A DNA stretch of 64,000 nt from Caballeronia peredens (GTDB taxonomy: Bacteria; Pseudomonadota; Gammaproteobacteria; Burkholderiales; Burkholderiaceae): contig FCOH02000016.1 in NCBI GenBank assembly GCA_001544595.2, forward strand, positions 1 to 64,000, in the 5' to 3' direction. The position numbers were made by a program, and so were the translations under genes. The notes beneath the pieces were generated by a model. That model saw only the letters and a list, made by a program, of their open reading frames with translations, was not told the DNA's origin and made no database searches. Below are positions 27,209 through 36,809 of this stretch, one piece after another. Numbering within the stretch: position 1 is the first letter of the stretch; every line of letters begins with the position of its first letter.

Positions 27209-27394
27209 GCCGGCATTACACCATAGTCAGAGTGCGAAAAGAACCGCGGGCGAGGGCGGCAGGCGGCGCCGCGCGCAGGCCGCGCCGGAACGTGCGGGCC
27301 CGGCCTTTGTTTCTCGCTAGAATGGAGCGGACGTTGAACGCAGCGCACGCGGCGCGGATCGCCGCTACCCGACTCGTTGAGCTAAAATTTGCCC

Positions 27395-28411
27395 ATGCTA
27401 GACCCACGTGCACAAACCCTCCTCAAAACGTTGATCGAGCGCTACATCGCCGAAGGTCAGCCGGTCGGTTCGCGCACGTTATCACGGCATTCCGGTCTCG
27501 AACTGAGCCCAGCAACGATCCGCAACGTCATGTCGGATCTCGAGGAGCTCGGTCTCGTCGCAAGCCCGCACACGTCGGCGGGCCGCATTCCCACGCCGCG
27601 CGGCTACCGTCTTTTCGTCGACACGATGCTGACTGTAGAAGCGCCCCAAGACGAAGCGATGACCACCGCGGTCAAGACCCGCCTGCAGGGCGAGGAGCCG
27701 CAGAAGATCGTCGCGGCGGCCGCGAGCGTGCTGTCCAGTCTGTCGTCGTTCGCGGGCGTGGTGCTGACGCCGCGCCGCAGCCACATGTTCAGGCAGATCG
27801 AATTCATGCGGCTGTCGGACAAGCGCATCCTGCTCATCATCGTGACGCCGGAAGGCGACGTGCAGAACCGCATGATGGCGACCCAGCGCGACTATTCGCC
27901 CTCGCAGCTCGTCGAGGCCTCCAATTACATCAACGCGCATTTCGCGGGCCTGTCTTTCGACGAAGTGCGCCGGCGCCTGCGCGAGGAAATCGACCAGTTG
28001 CGCGGCGACATGACCGCGCTCATGCAGGCGGCCGTGGTCGCGAGCACGGCCGAGACCGATCCCACGGACACCGTGCTCATTTCCGGCGAGCGCAATCTGC
28101 TCGAAGTGGCGGACCTTTCCTCCGACATGGCGCGGCTGCGCAAGCTTTTCGACCTGTTCGACCAAAAGACGAGCCTCCTGCAATTGCTGGACGTATCGAG
28201 CCACGCGCAAGGCGTGCAGATCTTCATCGGCGGCGAGAGCAATCTCGTGCCAATCGAGGAAATGAGCGTGGTGACGGCGCCATACGAAGTCAACGGGAAG
28301 ATCGTGGGCACGCTCGGTGTGATCGGACCCACGCGCATGGCGTACAACCGCGTGATTCCGATCGTGGATATCACCGCGCGGTTGCTCTCGATGTCGCTCA
28401 GTCATCAGTAA
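27395..28411 (+). CDS. hrcA: Heat-inducible transcription repressor HrcA
   Basis: Represses chaperone operons by binding CIRCE elements and is tuned by GroEL. The 338-residue protein has an N-terminal winged helix (LSPATIRNVMSDLEELGLV, SAGRIPTPRGYR) and the GAF-like dimerisation/inserted domain. ATG 27395 was chosen over a TTG two codons upstream. No CIRCE (TTAGCACTC-N9-GAGTGCTAA) was found here; its targets such as groES are elsewhere. Confidence 0.96.
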   Translation: MLDPRAQTLLKTLIERYIAEGQPVGSRTLSRHSGLELSPATIRNVMSDLEELGLVASPHTSAGRIPTPRGYRLFVDTMLTVEAPQDEAMTTAVKTRLQGEEPQKIVAAAASVLSSLSSFAGVVLTPRRSHMFRQIEFMRLSDKRILLIIVTPEGDVQNRMMATQRDYSPSQLVEASNYINAHFAGLSFDEVRRRLREEIDQLRGDMTALMQAAVVASTAETDPTDTVLISGERNLLEVADLSSDMARLRKLFDLFDQKTSLLQLLDVSSHAQGVQIFIGGESNLVPIEEMSVVTAPYEVNGKIVGTLGVIGPTRMAYNRVIPIVDITARLLSMSLSHQ

Positions 28412-28506
28412 CCACTCGTAACGCTGCTTTCGCCCTCATCTTGGCGGGCCGCGAAAGGCCGCGCCACTCGGCCATTCGGCCAATGATGCGCGCACCGGCG
28501 CGCCGC

Positions 28507-28512
28507 TATAAT
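28507..28512 (+). promoter_or_regulatory. -10 box (TATAAT) for hemH
   Basis: Perfect TATAAT 41 bases ahead of the hemH ATG, in a 142-base gap after hrcA. The -35 region is GC-rich and unconvincing. Confidence 0.45.
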
Positions 28513-28553
28513 GGTCCTCACCCTTTCGACGACCACCCCGGCCCGCCTGCCCT

Positions 28554-29621
28554 ATGCGTTTCGACCTCGAGTTGCCTTCGCAGCCCAGCGCTTCGCATCG
28601 CGTCGCGGTGCTGCTGATCAATCTCGGCACGCCGGACGCGCCCACACCGCGGGCGGTGCGCAAATATCTGGCGCAGTTTCTGTCCGATCCGCGCGTCGTC
28701 GAAATTCCGCCGCTCGCCTGGCAAGTCATTCTGCGCGGACTGATCCTGCCGTTTCGCGGGCGCGCGTCGGCTAAAAAATACGCGCAAGTGTGGATGTCCG
28801 AAGGCTCGCCTCTGCGCGTCTATACGGAAAAGCAGGTCGAGGGATTGCGGCGGCTGTTCGCGGCGAACGACTATCACGTGATCGTCGATTACGCGATGCG
28901 CTACGGCACGCCCGGCATCGGCGCCATGCTCAATCAGCTGAAGCTCGAAGGCGCCGAGCGCATCCTGCTTCTGCCGATGTATCCGCAGTATTCGTCGTCG
29001 ACCACGGCCACTGCCTTCGACGACGCCTTTGCTGCGCTCAGGCGCGTGCGCAATCAGCCGGAAATCCGCACGATCCGTCACTACGCGGATCATCCTGCGT
29101 ATATCGGCGCGCTGGCGGAACAGGTGCGCGACTACTGGCGGCATCACGGCCAGCCGGATTTCGCCGCCGGCGACAAGCTCGTCCTGAGCTTCCACGGCGT
29201 CCCGAAGCGCACGATGGATCTCGGCGATCCCTACCACGACCAATGCCAGCTGACCGGCTCGCTGCTCACGTCGGCACTCGGCCTGACGTCCGTGGAATGC
29301 CGCGTGACTTTTCAATCGCGCTTCGGGCGCGCGGAATGGCTTCAGCCGTACACGGCGCCAACGGTCGCGGAACTGGGCGCAGGCGGCGTCACGCGCGTGG
29401 ACGTGTTCTGTCCGGGCTTCACGGCGGATTGCCTGGAGACAATCGAGGAAATCGGCATCGAAGTGCGCGACGAATTTCTCAAGGCGGGCGGCAAGCATTT
29501 CCACCGGATTCCCTGTCTGAACGCGTCGCCGGTGTGGATCAAGGCGCTGGGCGAGATCGCGGCGCAGCATTTGCAGGGCTGGCCGGTACAGAGCCTGCAG
29601 CCGCTGACGGCGGTTGCCTGA
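28554..29621 (+). CDS. hemH: Ferrochelatase
   Basis: Inserts Fe(II) into protoporphyrin IX, the last step of protohaem synthesis. The 355-residue protein has LLINLGTPDAPT at the N-terminus, the catalytic-histidine motif LSFHGVPKRT, and the C-terminal acidic signature CPGFTADCLETIEEI. It lies between hrcA and hslR on the same strand. Confidence 0.96.
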   Translation: MRFDLELPSQPSASHRVAVLLINLGTPDAPTPRAVRKYLAQFLSDPRVVEIPPLAWQVILRGLILPFRGRASAKKYAQVWMSEGSPLRVYTEKQVEGLRRLFAANDYHVIVDYAMRYGTPGIGAMLNQLKLEGAERILLLPMYPQYSSSTTATAFDDAFAALRRVRNQPEIRTIRHYADHPAYIGALAEQVRDYWRHHGQPDFAAGDKLVLSFHGVPKRTMDLGDPYHDQCQLTGSLLTSALGLTSVECRVTFQSRFGRAEWLQPYTAPTVAELGAGGVTRVDVFCPGFTADCLETIEEIGIEVRDEFLKAGGKHFHRIPCLNASPVWIKALGEIAAQHLQGWPVQSLQPLTAVA

Positions 29622-29646
29622 ATCCGGTTTCAACAAGCATTCACAG

Positions 29647-30025
<379 letters not shown>

Positions 30026-30054
<29 letters not shown>

Positions 30055-30187
30055 AGAAATGTTCCATGGTCGCGTGAACCCCGCCGTACTCGGTGTTACG
30101 GTCGGTCACGGCGCCGGACATGCAGATGGTGGTCGTTCCCGCGACGAGTACCAGGGCGACCACCGCGATAGCAAAGGTCAGTTTCAT
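30026..30187 (-). CDS. 53-aa small exported protein
   Basis: A 53-codon frame with a good Shine-Dalgarno (CCGGGGATACC before the ATG). The N-terminus MKLTFAIAVVALVLVAG is a typical signal peptide or anchor, followed by a short polar tail with two cysteines (Cys22, Cys52). No lipobox is present at Cys22. A sigma-70-like promoter is readable about 125 bases upstream. The gene is convergent with hslR and overlaps its end. I do not recognise a family. Confidence 0.65.
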
Positions 30188-30311
30188 GGTATCCCCGGAG
30201 AGCGGGTTGCTCGGTCAGCGAGCGGCCGAGTCAGGAAACGGGCAAGGGCTGTAAGCGGATTGAAGCATTCGTAGGATTAGGGTTAACGTGCCTCCTGCGG
30301 TGCTTGTTTGA

Positions 30312-30340
30312 AGTGTAGGCGACTCAGGGCTTTCCCTCAA
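30312..30340 (-). promoter_or_regulatory. Sigma-70-like promoter of the 53-aa exported protein
   Basis: TTGAGG (30340-30335), 17-bp spacer, TACACT (30317-30312) on the minus strand, about 125 bases before the ATG. Confidence 0.5.
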
Positions 30341-30432
30341 TCTGAATTTGCGCGGCGCGGCGAAATGCGCATTACCGCGCGTTTCACGGTTCGCGAAGTG
30401 CTGAAATAAGTCCGAAAAATCCGTTTCGAAGG

Positions 30433-30460
30433 CTTGAAAATGCCCTCGACGCCCGCACTT
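30433..30460 (+). promoter_or_regulatory. Sigma-32-type heat-shock promoter of grpE
   Basis: CTTGAAA (30433-30439), 12-base spacer, then CCCGCACTT (30452-30460), resembling the RpoH pattern CTTGAAA-N12/14-CCCCATNT. A GGCCGG-GCAA-CCGGCC tetraloop hairpin (30483-30498) follows in the leader. The rest of the 359-base gap upstream (30188-30546) holds only the divergent minus-strand promoter. Confidence 0.55.
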
Positions 30461-30546
30461 GCGCCGCTAGTGCGAAAAACGCGGCCGGGCAACCGGCCGG
30501 GCGCTTTCGCATCCGGTTCAACTCACAGCAATACACATTCAGCGAC

Positions 30547-31137
30547 ATGGAAAACACGCAAGAGAATCCAGCGAGCCAGAACCCGACGCCCGCCGACGAA
30601 ACCGCGCGCCAGGCCGCCGATGCCAGTCAGCCCGCGGCCGCTGCCGCTCCGGCGGACGCGGCTGCCGCTCAAGCTGCGCCGAACGCGGCTGAAGGCGCAC
30701 TCGCCGAGGCGCAGGCCACCATCGCCACGCTCAAGGAAGACTTCCTGCGCGCCAAGGCGGAGACCGAAAACGTGCGCCGCCGCAGCCAGGAAGACGTCGC
30801 GAAGGCACATAAATTTGCCATCGAAAATTTCGCGGAACACCTGCTGCCTGTGCTGGACAGTCTGGAGGCCGCGCTCGCGGACCAGTCGACGGATCTGGCC
30901 AAGGTGCGCGAGGGCGTCGAACTGACGCTGCGGCAACTGACCGGCGCGCTCGAGAAGGGCCGCGTCGTCGCGGTGAATCCGGTCGGCGAGAAATTCGATC
31001 CGCATCGTCATCAGGCCATTTCGATGGTGCCCGCCGAGCAGGACGCGAACACCGTCGTCACCGTGCTGCAGAAGGGTTACGTGATTGCCGACCGCGTGCT
31101 GCGTCCGGCGCTCGTGACCGTCGCGGCACCGAAGTAA
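30547..31137 (+). CDS. grpE: Nucleotide exchange factor GrpE
   Basis: Releases ADP from DnaK in the DnaK-DnaJ-GrpE chaperone cycle. The 196-residue protein has an alanine-rich unstructured N-terminus (1-58), a long helix (about 59-105, with ETENVRRRSQEDVAKA) and the C-terminal beta domain ending KGYVIADRVLRPALVTVA. It is upstream of dnaK and dnaJ on the same strand with its own heat-shock promoter. Confidence 0.96.
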   Translation: MENTQENPASQNPTPADETARQAADASQPAAAAAPADAAAAQAAPNAAEGALAEAQATIATLKEDFLRAKAETENVRRRSQEDVAKAHKFAIENFAEHLLPVLDSLEAALADQSTDLAKVREGVELTLRQLTGALEKGRVVAVNPVGEKFDPHRHQAISMVPAEQDANTVVTVLQKGYVIADRVLRPALVTVAAPK

Positions 31138-31459
31138 GCCGACGTAAAGCATCAGGCTGCGTGGCCTGCGTTCCCGTCGATGCGGCCGCCTTCGCCGTCT
31201 TCGGCATACAGGCGCTCGACGAGGCCGGTTTCGATGCCGGTTTCGCATCGGCGGGTTCCGCAGCAAAAGGTACTCGCATCGCGAATTGGGCCGGCGCTGC
31301 ACGCTGCACGGCGTGCCGACGTGGTTCTGTCGTCGTGGCAGGCGGCTCGGCCGGGCGACCGGCTGGCACAGGCTTGCGCAGTTCAGGCGGCGGTGAAAGC
31401 CGCTCGCGGGAAGATTGGTTGCGCGCAAAAAAAGTTATAGACCGCATAGCTTGCAGGGT

Positions 31460-31487
31460 CTTGAAATCGAAACCGACGCTCTTATCT
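31460..31487 (+). promoter_or_regulatory. Sigma-32-type heat-shock promoter of dnaK
   Basis: CTTGAAA (31460-31466), 13-base spacer, TCTTATCT (31480-31487), with the ATNT end of the RpoH -10 conserved. It lies about 108 bases before dnaK. The rest of the 457-base grpE-dnaK gap (31138-31594) has no gene I would accept. Confidence 0.6.
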
Positions 31488-31594
31488 TGCGTACAGGTAT
31501 GAATTTTGGGCGTTCGGCCCGGTAAATCGGCGTAACCCGCCGGCGTCAAACCCGCCGCAACGCCATTGCGATCAAAGCTAGGAGAGTATAAAAA

Positions 31595-33550
31595 ATGGGC
31601 AAAATCATCGGCATCGACCTCGGCACCACGAACTCGTGCGTGGCGCTGATGGAAGGTAACCAGGTCAAGGTCATCGAGAATTCGGAAGGCGCGCGCACGA
31701 CGCCGTCGATCATCGCGTATCTCGACGACAACGAAATTCTCGTCGGCGCGCCCGCCAAGCGTCAGTCGGTCACCAATCCGCGCAACACGCTGTACGCGGT
31801 CAAGCGCCTGATCGGCCGCCGCTTCGAAGAGAAGGAAGTGCAGAAGGACATCGGCCTGATGCCCTACAAGATCGTCAAGCACGACAACGGCGACGCATGG
31901 GTCGAGGCGCACGGCAAGAATCTCGCGCCGTCGCAGGTTTCCGCCGAAGTCCTGCGCAAGATGAAGAAGACCGCTGAAGACTACCTCGGCGAGCCGGTGA
32001 CGGAAGCCGTCATCACGGTTCCGGCGTACTTCAACGACAGCCAGCGTCAGGCCACCAAGGACGCGGGCCGCATCGCCGGTCTGGAAGTTAAGCGCATCAT
32101 CAACGAGCCGACGGCAGCCGCGCTCGCATTCGGTCTCGACAAGGCCGAAAAGGGCGACCGCAAGATCGCCGTGTTCGACCTGGGCGGCGGCACGTTCGAC
32201 ATCTCCATCATCGAAATCGCGGACGTCGACGGCGAAATGCAATTCGAAGTGCTTTCCACGAACGGCGACACGTTCTTGGGCGGTGAAGACTTCGACCAGC
32301 GCATCATCGATTACATCATCGGCGAGTTCAAGAAGGAGCAGGGCGTCGACCTGTCGAAAGACGTGCTCGCGCTGCAGCGCCTGAAGGAAGCCGCTGAAAA
32401 GGCGAAGATCGAACTGTCGTCCACGGCGCAGACCGACATCAACCTGCCGTACATCACGGCGGACGCGTCGGGTCCGAAGCACTTGAACCTCAAGTTCACC
32501 CGCGCCAAGCTCGAAGCGCTCGTCGAAGAGCTGATCGAACGCACGATCGAACCGTGCCGCATCGCCATCAAGGATGCGGGCGTGAAGGTCGGCGACATCG
32601 ACGACGTGATCCTCGTCGGCGGCATGACGCGCATGCCGAAGGTGCAGGAGAAGGTGAAGGAATTCTTCGGCAAGGAACCGCGCCGCGACGTGAACCCGGA
32701 CGAAGCCGTGGCCGTGGGCGCCGCGATTCAGGGTCAGGTTCTGTCGGGCGACCGCAAGGACGTTCTGCTGCTCGACGTGACGCCTCTGTCGCTCGGCATC
32801 GAGACGCTCGGCGGCGTGATGACGAAGATGATCAACAAGAACACGACCATCCCGACGAAGCACGCGCAAGTGTATTCGACGGCGGACGACAACCAGGGCG
32901 CCGTGACCATCAAGGTGTTCCAGGGCGAGCGTGAAATGGCCGTGGGCAACAAGCTGCTCGGCGAGTTCAACCTCGAAGGCATTCCGCCCGCACCGCGCGG
33001 CACGCCGCAGATCGAAGTGACCTTCGACATCGACGCGAACGGCATTCTGCACGTCGGCGCGAAGGACAAGGCGACGGGCAAGGAAAACAAGATCACCATC
33101 AAGGCGAACTCGGGTCTGACCGACGCGGAAATCGACAAGATGGTGAAGGACGCCGAAGCCAACGCCGACGAAGACCGCAAGCTGCGCGAACTGGCCGACG
33201 TCCGCAATCAGGGTGACGCGCTCGTTCACAGCACGAAGAAGGCGGTCGCCGAGTACGGCGACAAGGTTGACGCTGCCGAGAAGGAAAAGATCGAAGCGGC
33301 GTTGAAGGACCTCGAAGACGCGCTGAAGAACAACGCGAGCGACAAGGCCACGATCGAGGCCAAGGTCGAGGCGCTGGCTACCGCGTCGCAGAAGCTCGGC
33401 GAAAAGATGTACGCCGACATGCAGGCGCAGCAAGGCGCCGCGGGCGCGGCTGCCGGTGCGGCGGGCGCGGGTGCTTCGGCGGATGCGGGCGCGAGCCAGC
33501 AGCACGACGACGTCGTCGACGCCGACTTCAAGGAAGTGAAGAAGGACTGA
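31595..33550 (+). CDS. dnaK: Hsp70 chaperone DnaK
   Basis: ATP-dependent chaperone. The 651-residue protein opens MGKIIGIDLGTTNS, has the ATPase motifs VFDLGGGTFDIS and VGGMTRMPKVQ, the linker LLLDVTP, the substrate-binding domain, and a helical lid with an Ala/Gly-rich tail ending DDVVDADFKEVKKD. Ribosome-binding site AGGAG is 12 bases upstream. Partner genes grpE and dnaJ flank it. Confidence 0.98.
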   Translation: MGKIIGIDLGTTNSCVALMEGNQVKVIENSEGARTTPSIIAYLDDNEILVGAPAKRQSVTNPRNTLYAVKRLIGRRFEEKEVQKDIGLMPYKIVKHDNGDAWVEAHGKNLAPSQVSAEVLRKMKKTAEDYLGEPVTEAVITVPAYFNDSQRQATKDAGRIAGLEVKRIINEPTAAALAFGLDKAEKGDRKIAVFDLGGGTFDISIIEIADVDGEMQFEVLSTNGDTFLGGEDFDQRIIDYIIGEFKKEQGVDLSKDVLALQRLKEAAEKAKIELSSTAQTDINLPYITADASGPKHLNLKFTRAKLEALVEELIERTIEPCRIAIKDAGVKVGDIDDVILVGGMTRMPKVQEKVKEFFGKEPRRDVNPDEAVAVGAAIQGQVLSGDRKDVLLLDVTPLSLGIETLGGVMTKMINKNTTIPTKHAQVYSTADDNQGAVTIKVFQGEREMAVGNKLLGEFNLEGIPPAPRGTPQIEVTFDIDANGILHVGAKDKATGKENKITIKANSGLTDAEIDKMVKDAEANADEDRKLRELADVRNQGDALVHSTKKAVAEYGDKVDAAEKEKIEAALKDLEDALKNNASDKATIEAKVEALATASQKLGEKMYADMQAQQGAAGAAAGAAGAGASADAGASQQHDDVVDADFKEVKKD

Positions 33551-33557
33551 GTCGTTA

Positions 33558-33586
33558 GGGCGCGCGGATAGCAATGTCCCGCGCCC
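33558..33586. other. GC-rich hairpin between dnaK and dnaJ
   Basis: GGGCGCG (33558-33564) pairs with CGCGCCC (33580-33586), extended by two more G-C pairs after a bulge. There is no U-tract immediately after it. It may be a processing or partial-termination site that lowers dnaJ relative to dnaK. Confidence 0.4.
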
Positions 33587-33802
33587 ACGGCCTTTTCGCC
33601 GCAATGCGAAGAGATCCGGACGCGTCTCGCGTCTGACGTGGAACGCGCCTGGCGAGCTTTGCGGCTCTCCGGGCACGTTGTTTTTAAGAGGCATCCGGTT
33701 CGCAGCATCATTCGAGCCGGGCGTCAGAGGTTTACGCGCGGGCCGCATGGCTCGCAGCATCTCAGAGGAACCGTCGCGTGAGCGCGGCGGGATCGAACCG
33801 AC

Positions 33803-34939
33803 ATGGCGAAACGGGATTACTACGACGTTCTCGGCGTCGCAAAAAACGCGAGCGACGACGAGATCAAGAAGGCGTATCGCAAGCTCGCGATGAAGTATCA
33901 CCCTGACCGCAATCCGGACAACAAGAAGGCGGAAGAGAATTTCAAGGAGGCGAAGGAAGCCTACGAAATGCTCTCCGACCAGCAGAAGCGTGCCGCGTAC
34001 GATCAGTACGGCCACGCGGGTGTCGATCCGAACATGGCGGGCGCGGGTGCGCAGGGTTTCGGCGGTTTCGCGGATGCCTTCGGCGACATCTTCGGCGACA
34101 TCTTCGGTCAGGCGGCGGGCGGCGCCGCTCGCGGCGGCCGCGGCGGTCCGCAGGTGTACCGCGGTGCCGACCTGCGCTACAGCATGGAAATCACGCTGGA
34201 GCAGGCGGCCCACGGCTACGACACGCAGATCCGCGTGCCGAGCTGGGTCAACTGCAACGTCTGCCATGGCTCGGGAGCGAAGGCGGGCACCAAGCCCGAA
34301 ACCTGCCCGACCTGTCACGGCCAAGGCCAGGTGCGCATGTCGCAGGGCTTTTTCAGCATCCAGCAGACGTGCCCGAAGTGTCACGGCAGCGGCACCTACA
34401 TTCCCGATCCGTGCGCGAACTGCCACGGCGCGGGCAAGGTGAAGGAAACGAAGACGCTGGAAGTGAAGATTCCGGCGGGCATCGACGACGGCATGCGCAT
34501 CCGCTCGGCGGGCAACGGCGAGCCGGGCATCAACGGTGGTCCGAGCGGCGACCTGTATGTGGAAATCCACATCAAGCAGCACTCGGTGTTCGAGCGCGAC
34601 GGCGACGACCTGCACTGCCAGATGCCCATTCCGTTCACGACGGCAGCGCTCGGCGGCGAGATCGAAGTGCCGACGCTCGCGGGCCGCGCGAGCTTCACGG
34701 TGCCGGAAGGCACGCAATCGGGCAAGACGTTCCGTCTGCGCGGCAAGGGCATCAAGGGTTTGCGTTCGAGCATCGCCGGCGATCTGTACGTGCACGTGCA
34801 GGTTGAAACGCCGGTCAAGCTCACGGAGCAGCAGCGCGATCTGCTCAAGCAATTCGAGAAGTCGCTGTCCGAAGGCGGCGCGCGCCACAGCCCGCAGAGC
34901 AAGAGCTGGTTCGACCGCGTGAAGAGCTTCTTCGATTAA
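33803..34939 (+). CDS. dnaJ: Co-chaperone DnaJ
   Basis: Stimulates DnaK ATPase and delivers substrates. The 378-residue type I Hsp40 has the J domain with HPD (AMKYHPDRNPD), a Gly/Phe region (about 76-115), four zinc-binding CxxCxGxG repeats (CNVCHGSG, CPTCHGQG, CPKCHGSG, CANCHGAG) and the C-terminal substrate domain. It is 252 bases downstream of dnaK. Confidence 0.98.
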   Translation: MAKRDYYDVLGVAKNASDDEIKKAYRKLAMKYHPDRNPDNKKAEENFKEAKEAYEMLSDQQKRAAYDQYGHAGVDPNMAGAGAQGFGGFADAFGDIFGDIFGQAAGGAARGGRGGPQVYRGADLRYSMEITLEQAAHGYDTQIRVPSWVNCNVCHGSGAKAGTKPETCPTCHGQGQVRMSQGFFSIQQTCPKCHGSGTYIPDPCANCHGAGKVKETKTLEVKIPAGIDDGMRIRSAGNGEPGINGGPSGDLYVEIHIKQHSVFERDGDDLHCQMPIPFTTAALGGEIEVPTLAGRASFTVPEGTQSGKTFRLRGKGIKGLRSSIAGDLYVHVQVETPVKLTEQQRDLLKQFEKSLSEGGARHSPQSKSWFDRVKSFFD

Positions 34940-34960
34940 TGCGGTCGATGCAGGGCGAGC

Positions 34961-36775
34961 ATGGCCATGAAGACTGAAGAGCGCAGCGCGGTGTTCGCGC
35001 TGCTCGACGATTGCGACGCGACCGCCGAAAGGCGGTCGAGTCGTTTGTACACCGACTTCGCGCACGAACGCGTGTGCGTGGACGGCCGCGCGCTGGACGC
35101 CGTGTGCCGCGGCATCGAGCGCGATCTGCAAGGCGGACTGCATGCGGTGGTCGTCGCGGATTACGAGTTCGGGCGTGATCTTCAGTTCGGCACGAGCGGC
35201 ACCACCCGGCACGGCGACGATCACGCGCTGCGCGTGCTCATGTTTCGCGCGTGCGCGCATCTTTCCCGCGACGAAGCGAGCGCGTGGCTCGCTTCACGCG
35301 ACGAACAAGCGCCCGCGCCTTCCACGGCGGGCGTCGCGGGCATCGAGCCGAGCGTCACGCGCGCCGAATTCGACGCCGCCATCGCCGCGGTGCATGACGC
35401 GTTGCGCGAAGGCGAGTCGTATCAGATCAACTACACGTATCGGCTGAACTTCGATGTATTCGGCGCGCCGGTCGCGCTGTATCGCCGGTTGCGCGAGCGG
35501 CAGGCCGTGCATTACGGCGCGTTTATCGCGTTGCCGGACGGCAGAACGGTCGTGTCGTGCTCGCCGGAGCTGTTCGTCGAGAAACAGGGCGACCTGTTGC
35601 GCGCCCGTCCGATGAAAGGCACCGCGCCCCGCGAAGCCGATCCCGAAACGCTGCACAACGATCCGAAGAACCGCGCCGAGAACGTGATGATCGTCGACTT
35701 GCTGCGCAACGACATGTCGCGCGTGGCGGTCACGGGCTCGGTGAACGTGCCGGCGCTGTTTTCGGTCGAGCCCTACGCGTCGGTCTGGCAAATGACGTCG
35801 ACGATCGAGGCGCGGGTGATCGGCGGCACGTCGTTCGACGGCATCGTGCGGGCGCTGTTTCCGTGCGGCTCGATCACCGGCGCGCCGAAATACCGCACGA
35901 TGCAGTTGATCGACGAAATCGAAAGCACGCCGCGCGGGCTTTACACCGGCGCGATCGGCTGGCTCGACGCGAGCGGCGACTTCTGCCTTTCGGTTGCGAT
36001 CCGCACGCTCGTCGTCGATGCGGCGGGCGCGCGCGGCGTGCTCGGCATCGGCGCGGGCATCGTGCTCGACAGCATTGCCGCCGACGAATACGAGGAGTGC
36101 CTGTTGAAAGCGCGTTTTCTGACGGGTGCGGACCCGGGCTTCGAACTGTTCGAGACGACCTATGCGACGCGCGACGAAGGCATCCGCCATTACGCGCGTC
36201 ACGTGGCGCGGTTGAAGGCCAGCGCCGCGTATCTCGGTTTCGCGTTCGACGCGCGCGCGCTCGACGCGCAAGTCGCGCAGCACTGCGCGCAGTTCGAGGC
36301 GGGCAAGCCGTATCGCTTGCGCATCGCGCTGGACAAGAGCGGGCGCATCGCGATCACGAGTGCGCCGCTCGGCGCGCTGGCCTCGGAGACGGTGGATGTC
36401 CTGCTGGCGTCCGATCGCGGGTTTGCGCCGCAATCGTCCGCGGATCCGCTGTTGCGCCACAAGACGACGCGTCGCGCCGACTACGATCGCGCATGGAAAG
36501 CCGCCGAAGCCGAAGGCGCGTTCGACATGCTGTTCGTGAACGAACGCGGCGAGCTGACCGAAGGCGGCCGTTCGAGCGTGTTCGTGAAGCTCGACGGCAC
36601 ATGGTTCACGCCGCCTCTCGACGCCGGCGTCCTGCCGGGCGTGATGCGCGCGGTGCTGATCGAAGAACTCGGCGCGGGCGAGCGGACGCTGACGCCGGAA
36701 GACTTGCCGAAAGCCGAAGGCCTGCTGATCAGCAACGCGCTACGCGGCGCGGTCAGGGCGCGTCTGACACGCTGA
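34961..36775 (+). CDS. pabB: Fused aminodeoxychorismate synthase component I / aminodeoxychorismate lyase
   Basis: A 604-residue fusion for p-aminobenzoate synthesis (folate). Residues about 1-385 are a PabB chorismate-amination domain with YQINYTYRL, the PabB-type lysine in RPMKGTAPREA, ENVMIVDLLRND and PCGSITGAPKYRTM. Residues about 395-604 are a class IV PLP aminotransferase-like PabC lyase with FETTYATRDEGIRHYARHVARL, the presumed PLP lysine in LLRHKTTRRADY, and EGGRSSVFV. The start is ATG 34961, 21 bases after dnaJ; ATG 34967 is possible. It may be read partly from the dnaJ transcript. Confidence 0.93.
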   Translation: MAMKTEERSAVFALLDDCDATAERRSSRLYTDFAHERVCVDGRALDAVCRGIERDLQGGLHAVVVADYEFGRDLQFGTSGTTRHGDDHALRVLMFRACAHLSRDEASAWLASRDEQAPAPSTAGVAGIEPSVTRAEFDAAIAAVHDALREGESYQINYTYRLNFDVFGAPVALYRRLRERQAVHYGAFIALPDGRTVVSCSPELFVEKQGDLLRARPMKGTAPREADPETLHNDPKNRAENVMIVDLLRNDMSRVAVTGSVNVPALFSVEPYASVWQMTSTIEARVIGGTSFDGIVRALFPCGSITGAPKYRTMQLIDEIESTPRGLYTGAIGWLDASGDFCLSVAIRTLVVDAAGARGVLGIGAGIVLDSIAADEYEECLLKARFLTGADPGFELFETTYATRDEGIRHYARHVARLKASAAYLGFAFDARALDAQVAQHCAQFEAGKPYRLRIALDKSGRIAITSAPLGALASETVDVLLASDRGFAPQSSADPLLRHKTTRRADYDRAWKAAEAEGAFDMLFVNERGELTEGGRSSVFVKLDGTWFTPPLDAGVLPGVMRAVLIEELGAGERTLTPEDLPKAEGLLISNALRGAVRARLTR

Positions 36776-36809
36776 CCGCGCGCGCATCACCGGCGCTTGC
36801 CGCCCGGAA

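Noticed and set aside
27209..27394. CIRCE operator (TTAGCACTC-N9-GAGTGCTAA) for HrcA autoregulation
   Set aside because: No matching sequence found in the nadK-hrcA gap or before grpE/dnaK.
30220..30270. 17-codon uORF in the leader of the small exported protein
   Set aside because: The nearest GGAGG is about 20 bases from its ATG, too far for initiation, and nothing supports coding.
31161..31502. 113-codon frame in the grpE-dnaK gap
   Set aside because: Low complexity, no ribosome-binding site or domain, and it would run over the dnaK heat-shock promoter.
31058..35260. A 1400-codon open frame on the minus strand across dnaK and dnaJ
   Set aside because: Antisense shadow of two well-supported chaperone genes; no domain or start signal.
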